A DNA stretch of 64,000 nt from an uncultured Erythrobacter sp. (GTDB taxonomy: Bacteria > Pseudomonadota > Alphaproteobacteria > Sphingomonadales > Sphingomonadaceae), in assembly GCA_947488325.1 (NCBI GenBank), contig CANKYZ010000008.1:1-64000 (forward strand), written 5' to 3'. This document shows, one piece after another, positions 60,714 to 64,000 of the stretch; the first letter of the stretch is position 1; each line of letters opens with the position of its first letter. Under the pieces are notes generated by a model that saw nothing but the letters and a program-made list of their open reading frames with translations, ran no database searches and was not told where the DNA came from. The position numbers were made by a program, and so were the translations under genes.

Positions 60714-61210
60714 GATTTTAGGCCTTCAATGGCTACAAAAGCACCAACTACGAAGCACGCCATGCTAGCAATCGCGAGCCCTATTGCGATTGCTAGCGCG
60801 ATATTGCCTTGCTTCATATGCTTGTCAAAAGGGTAAGTCGTTGCGCTCCCCTTGGCTCGATGCTGCGCCTCCCAAGCTTGCGAGAAAGCTACGTTCATGA
60901 AGCTAGATTGTGAGAAGTAAGCGCCAAGATACGCAGTTAATGATGCGGTCAGGCCAATAGAGAACCAAACGAAGCTCCAAAAGACTGAGTTTGTATGAAT
61001 TGCTCCATCAACATTTCCAATGAATGTTAACAATGCGATCATTGCGCCACCGTTGACGAATTGCAGGTTTTTCAATGCTGCCTGCGAGTATTCGACCTGA
61101 TACTTCAGGCGCTCCATACCCTCATGAGTATTTAGCTTGTAGTCCTCAATGGCAATTTGACGCTCGGTCTGGTCGCGCCAATCCACCCGCTCCCTGATGT
61201 CGTCCATCAC
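60710..61210 (-). CDS. Unknown membrane protein inserted in the ruv operon
   Basis: 166 residues. N-terminal 50 residues are charged and helical (VDWRDQTERQIAIEDYKLN), then three or four membrane segments (about 52-68, 76-98, and 138-160). No family recognised. It overlaps ruvA and dsrE by 4 bases each. Codon use looks AT-richer than in ruvA/ruvB, so it may have been gained by the operon. It may be a phage-type or accessory membrane protein; unsupported beyond composition. Confidence 0.55.
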   Translation of the reverse strand: MMDDIRERVDWRDQTERQIAIEDYKLNTHEGMERLKYQVEYSQAALKNLQFVNGGAMIALLTFIGNVDGAIHTNSVFWSFVWFSIGLTASLTAYLGAYFSQSSFMNVAFSQAWEAQHRAKGSATTYPFDKHMKQGNIALAIAIGLAIASMACFVVGAFVAIEGLKS

Positions 61211-61812
61211 CCAGCCGCCTTCTTCAATGCCACGCGGATCACATCGCCTTCCGCGGCGCCCTCGCCCAGTTCGGCCTGCGCGCGCGCTACGGCTTGCGCT
61301 GCGACCACTGGTTTAAAGCCTAGGTTCTCCAGCGCGCTTACCGCATCGGCGCTTGCCGATCCGGCAGGTATTGCGGCCATGCTCGCCCCTGCCAATCCGC
61401 CTCCCGGAAGCGCGCCCGCTTTGTCCTTCAACTCATTGACGATCCGTCCGGCCAGTTTCGGTCCGACCCCGTTCGCCCTTGCCACAGTTGCCGCATCGCC
61501 CGCCGCGCAGGCATCGCGCAACTCACCGGTTGAGAGCGCCGACAGGATCGCAAGACCGACTTTGCTCCCCACACCCTGAACCTGTGTCAGCAGACGGAAC
61601 CAGTCACGCTCTGCGCTTTCGGCAAAGCCGAGCAGGCGCATATCGTTCTCGCTCACCTGCAGGTCGGTGTGGACAGTGCAGCCCTCTCCAATCTCGCCCA
61701 AAGCCGACAATGTGCGCACCGAACAGTGAACCAGATAGCCCACGCCCTGCACATCGACGATGGCCCAATCCTCACCCGTTTCGTCGAGCTGTCCTGATAG
61801 CTTTGCGATCAT
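61207..61812 (-). CDS. ruvA: Holliday junction DNA helicase RuvA
   Basis: 201 residues. N-terminal OB domain MIAKLSGQLDETGEDWAIVD, helix-hairpin-helix pairs in VQGVGSKVGLAILSAL and ANGVGPKLAGRIVNELKDK, and a C-terminal domain III (AVSALENLGFKPVVAAQAVA) that contacts RuvB. Complete. First gene of the ruvA-X-dsrE-ruvB run. Confidence 0.95.
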   Translation of the reverse strand: MIAKLSGQLDETGEDWAIVDVQGVGYLVHCSVRTLSALGEIGEGCTVHTDLQVSENDMRLLGFAESAERDWFRLLTQVQGVGSKVGLAILSALSTGELRDACAAGDAATVARANGVGPKLAGRIVNELKDKAGALPGGGLAGASMAAIPAGSASADAVSALENLGFKPVVAAQAVARAQAELGEGAAEGDVIRVALKKAAG

Positions 61813-62265
61813 CTATGCGCTTTCTTGGCCATGCTTTGTTCTTGGCGCAATCTGACGCTGCGCGCCAGAGGGGGAGTTTTGTTTTGCGCATCGCATCCTC
61901 GACGCGATTTCCTCGCGCCTACGACGCTGCGGGCGTCCGGCCGGGCTTGCGAACCCTTCGGGTCCGTGCTCCGCCACCAAACCACACTGGACGGGAACAA
62001 CCTCAACATGGACCGTTTTCACCAGTATTAAAAACATGTCTAACTCGCTCAATACACTGAGAGAAAAGTGTTTTTTCTGGTTTTCTTGACTTTCAAAGTG
62101 TGGCTTTGGCTTTCTCGGCGATCCAAGTCTGCGTTTTGCTAGCGATGGCGTACCGCGTTCAACTCATCATATCAGCGCACCATATCGTCGCTCCTACCTG
62201 TAGGAAAATACCCAAAATCCAGCGACAATCTCGACACGCGCAGCACTTTCGTTAAGGCATTCGGA
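61813..62265. other. Long intergenic region between ruvA and aroC
   Basis: About 450 bases without a convincing gene; a 79-codon minus-strand frame exists (61813-62052) but its sequence is arginine/proline-rich and unlike a folded protein. The part at 61900-61990 has the feel of an interspersed GC-rich repeat (GACCCGAAGGGTTCGCAAGC-like on the minus strand); only one copy is in the window. A TTGACT at about 62085 lies ahead of aroC as a possible -35. No tRNA, terminator or riboswitch is clear. Confidence 0.35.
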
Positions 62266-63351
62266 ATGAGCTTCAACACTTTTGGGCGCGTCTTGCGCTT
62301 TACGACATGGGGGGAAAGCCACGGGCCGGGCCTGGGCGTGGTCATCGACGGATGTCCACCGGGCATCTCCCTGCGCGAAAAAGACATCCAGCCATTTATG
62401 GATGCGCGCAAACCCGGCACGAGCAAATTTACCACCCAGCGCAAGGAAGCCGATCAAGTTCGCATCCTGTCTGGCGTGTTCAACAATGCAGATGGTCAGC
62501 AAGTCACCACGGGCACGCCGATCCATCTGATGATCGAAAACACCGACCAACGGTCAAAGGACTATTCGGAGATCGCGCAGGCCTATCGCCCCGGTCACGC
62601 TGATTATACCTATGACGCGAAATACGGCATCCGCGATTATCGCGGCGGCGGGCGGTCCAGCGCGCGTGAAACCGCTGCGCGGGTCGCGGCGGGCGCAGTG
62701 GCGCGGCTTATCATCCCTGAGATCACGATCACCGGCTATGTCTGCGAATTGGGCGGAGATGCGATTGATCGGAATGCGATCAACACGCAAGAGATCACCC
62801 GCAATCCGTTCTTCTGCCCGGACAGCTGGGCGGCAAAGCGCTGGGAAGAAACAGTTGACGCTGCGCGCAAGAATGGATCGTCTTTGGGCGCAGTTGTCGA
62901 ATGCGTGGCCGAAGGTGTGCCAGCTGGCTGGGGCGCGCCGGTCTATGCCAAACTCGATAGCGAACTGGCCGCTGCGATGATGAGCATCAATGCAACCAAA
63001 GGCGTGGAAATCGGTGACGGATTCGAAGCTGCTCGCCTTTCTGGCGAACAAAACGCCGATGCTATGAGCCCCGGCAAAGATGGCAAACCGATCTATGCCA
63101 GCAATCACGCTGGCGGAACCGCTGGCGGCATCTCAACCGGACAACCGGTTGTGTGCCGGGTCGCGTTCAAGCCAACCTCATCAATCCTTACCCCCGTCCC
63201 TTCTATGACATCAGCCGGTGAGGCCACCGAAATTCGCACCAAAGGTCGCCACGACCCCTGCGTCGGCATTCGCGGAACCCCGGTGGTGGAGGCGATGATG
63301 GCGCTGGTTCTGGCAGATCAGAAACTGCTGCACCGGGCGCAGTGCGGATGA
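62266..63351 (+). CDS. aroC: Chorismate synthase
   Basis: 361 residues. Converts EPSP to chorismate using reduced FMN. Family motifs: [21 protein letters not shown] near the N-terminus, [20 protein letters not shown] with the FMN-contacting region, [19 protein letters not shown], and [20 protein letters not shown]; the C-terminal [24 protein letters not shown]. Complete and conventional. Confidence 0.96.
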   Translation: MSFNTFGRVLRFTTWGESHGPGLGVVIDGCPPGISLREKDIQPFMDARKPGTSKFTTQRKEADQVRILSGVFNNADGQQVTTGTPIHLMIENTDQRSKDYSEIAQAYRPGHADYTYDAKYGIRDYRGGGRSSARETAARVAAGAVARLIIPEITITGYVCELGGDAIDRNAINTQEITRNPFFCPDSWAAKRWEETVDAARKNGSSLGAVVECVAEGVPAGWGAPVYAKLDSELAAAMMSINATKGVEIGDGFEAARLSGEQNADAMSPGKDGKPIYASNHAGGTAGGISTGQPVVCRVAFKPTSSILTPVPSMTSAGEATEIRTKGRHDPCVGIRGTPVVEAMMALVLADQKLLHRAQCG

Positions 63352-63438
63352 CGGAAAGCGAGTTTACCAGACCAAATTAGCACCATAGTAACCATGTCCC
63401 CGCTAGGCCGGTTCTTCGACCAAATGGGGAGAAACCGG

Positions 63439-64000
63439 GTGACAAAGATCAAGGGGTTCGACGGGCTACGTGCGCTGTCTGTGATCTTTGTGATCCTCAC
63501 ACATCTTGGCATCTATTCAACCGCGCAATCCACAGGCTGGCTTAGCGATCGTGCGGCTCCGATTATCAGCGGCACGACCGGTGTGCAGATATTTTTTGTG
63601 CTGTCGGGTTTCCTGATCACCAGCTTGTTGATCAAGGAGTACGAAGCAACCGGCTCGGTGTCGCTCAAGGGATTCTATATCCGCCGCGCCTTTCGAATTT
63701 TGCCGCTCTATTTCCTATGCATTGCACTGACTTTGCTGATCGATATGTTCGTGTGGCCCGTCATCAGTGATCCGGCGCTGATCTTTGCTGCGACCTTCAA
63801 CACCAGCTTCATTCCGCGCGAATGGTATTCTTCCATCTTGGGGCACACATGGTCGCTTTCGGTGGAAGAACATTTCTACATCATCTGGCCTGCCATGCTG
63901 CTGTTTATCTACCGCTTTTCGTTTAATCGCGCCTTACGCCACTTGATTATCGGGGTTGTCATCAGCCTGTCTTTGCTGGCTATCGTGCTGCGCATCGAAG
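63439..64000 (+). CDS. Acyltransferase 3 (OafA-like) family protein, partial (5' end)
   Basis: The plus-strand frame from GTG 63439 (GGGGAG seven bases upstream) encodes IKGFDGLRALSVIFVILTHL, GTTGVQIFFVLSGFLITSLL, FYIRRAFRILPLYFL and HTWSLSVEEHFYIIWP, matching integral membrane acyltransferase 3 proteins, which O-acylate cell-surface sugars. Several helices are already in view. ATG codons at 63394 and 63424 lie in the same frame but have poorer ribosome sites. The 3' end is beyond the window. Confidence 0.9.
   Translation, partial: MTKIKGFDGLRALSVIFVILTHLGIYSTAQSTGWLSDRAAPIISGTTGVQIFFVLSGFLITSLLIKEYEATGSVSLKGFYIRRAFRILPLYFLCIALTLLIDMFVWPVISDPALIFAATFNTSFIPREWYSSILGHTWSLSVEEHFYIIWPAMLLFIYRFSFNRALRHLIIGVVISLSLLAIVLRIE

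Noticed and set aside
61813..62052. 79-codon minus-strand frame upstream of ruvA
   Set aside because: Arg/Pro-rich, without a ribosome site or homologous look; more like a GC-rich intergenic repeat.

Overview
The window is a chromosomal segment of an alphaproteobacterium, most likely a marine or freshwater member of Erythrobacteraceae/Sphingomonadaceae (order Sphingomonadales). The indications are gene content and order (lptFG after clpS, MoxR-DUF58-SpoIIM-RDD operon, ECF sigma factor with a DUF1109 anti-sigma, PHA synthase with an H1-like phasin, PEP-CTERM-type protein, many desaturases), moderate GC and dense operons with 4-bp start/stop overlaps. No phage, plasmid or CRISPR locus is seen. 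This is inference from protein features, without any database search.

Layout. 1-1.1 kb: a broken junction between a type I secretion ABC exporter fragment and the 3' end of a large serine recombinase. 1.5-1.7 kb: tRNA-Thr(CGU) and tRNA-Cys(GCA). 1.9-3.5 kb: acyl-CoA thioesterase and crotonase. 3.6-6.0 kb: a five-gene minus-strand cluster with a membrane-tethered LuxR-type HTH protein, two unknowns, a RadC-type JAMM protein and a stand-alone winged helix. 6.0-10.5 kb: alanine-type aminotransferase, PHA synthase and phasin. 10.6-14.6 kb: clpS, lptF, lptG, acetyltransferase, lipoprotein. 14.6-24 kb: desaturase, GNAT-like protein, AI-2E exporter, DAACS symporter, glmM-DUF1272-thiD-desaturase, LOG protein. 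24.0-26.0 kb: an AT-richer 2.05-kb element with perfect 179-bp inverted repeats and an 8-bp direct repeat, abutting tRNA-Gln(CUG). 26.3-30 kb: ppx, rlmE, membrane cytochrome c, prephenate dehydratase. 30.1-37.5 kb: DUF4129-DUF4350-(mini-ORF)-MoxR-DUF58-SpoIIM-RDD-class A beta-lactamase. 37.5-41.5 kb: a frameshifted desaturase/hydroxylase, isoaspartyl peptidase, SDR, esterase. 41.5-45.5 kb: a bufferin (copper RiPP) locus with MNIO enzyme, partner, precursor, DoxX, ECF sigma and anti-sigma, with matching ECF promoters on both divergent arms. 45.6-50.4 kb: ispG, thioredoxin-like lipoprotein, HDAC-like deacetylase, flavoprotein, L,D-transpeptidase. 50.5-59 kb: second L,D-transpeptidase, EamA transporter, aconitase, rhodanese lipoprotein, a 705-residue Ser/Gly-rich PEP-CTERM-like protein. 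59-64 kb: ruvA and ruvB split by two extra genes, aroC, and the start of an acyltransferase.

How the genes fit together. Housekeeping modules are largely intact (outer-membrane LPS export, peptidoglycan precursors and crosslinking, isoprenoid and aromatic biosynthesis, Holliday-junction resolution, TCA cycle). The accessory parts are the storage-polymer module (phaC/phasin with likely PhaR operators), the copper-stress bufferin regulon, the JAMM/HTH cluster, the inverted-repeat element at tRNA-Gln and the rearranged left edge. The most unusual structures are the 2.05-kb inverted-repeat element, the divergent bufferin promoter pair, and a 26-codon repeat-bearing mini-ORF that bridges two genes through GTGA and ATGA overlaps.
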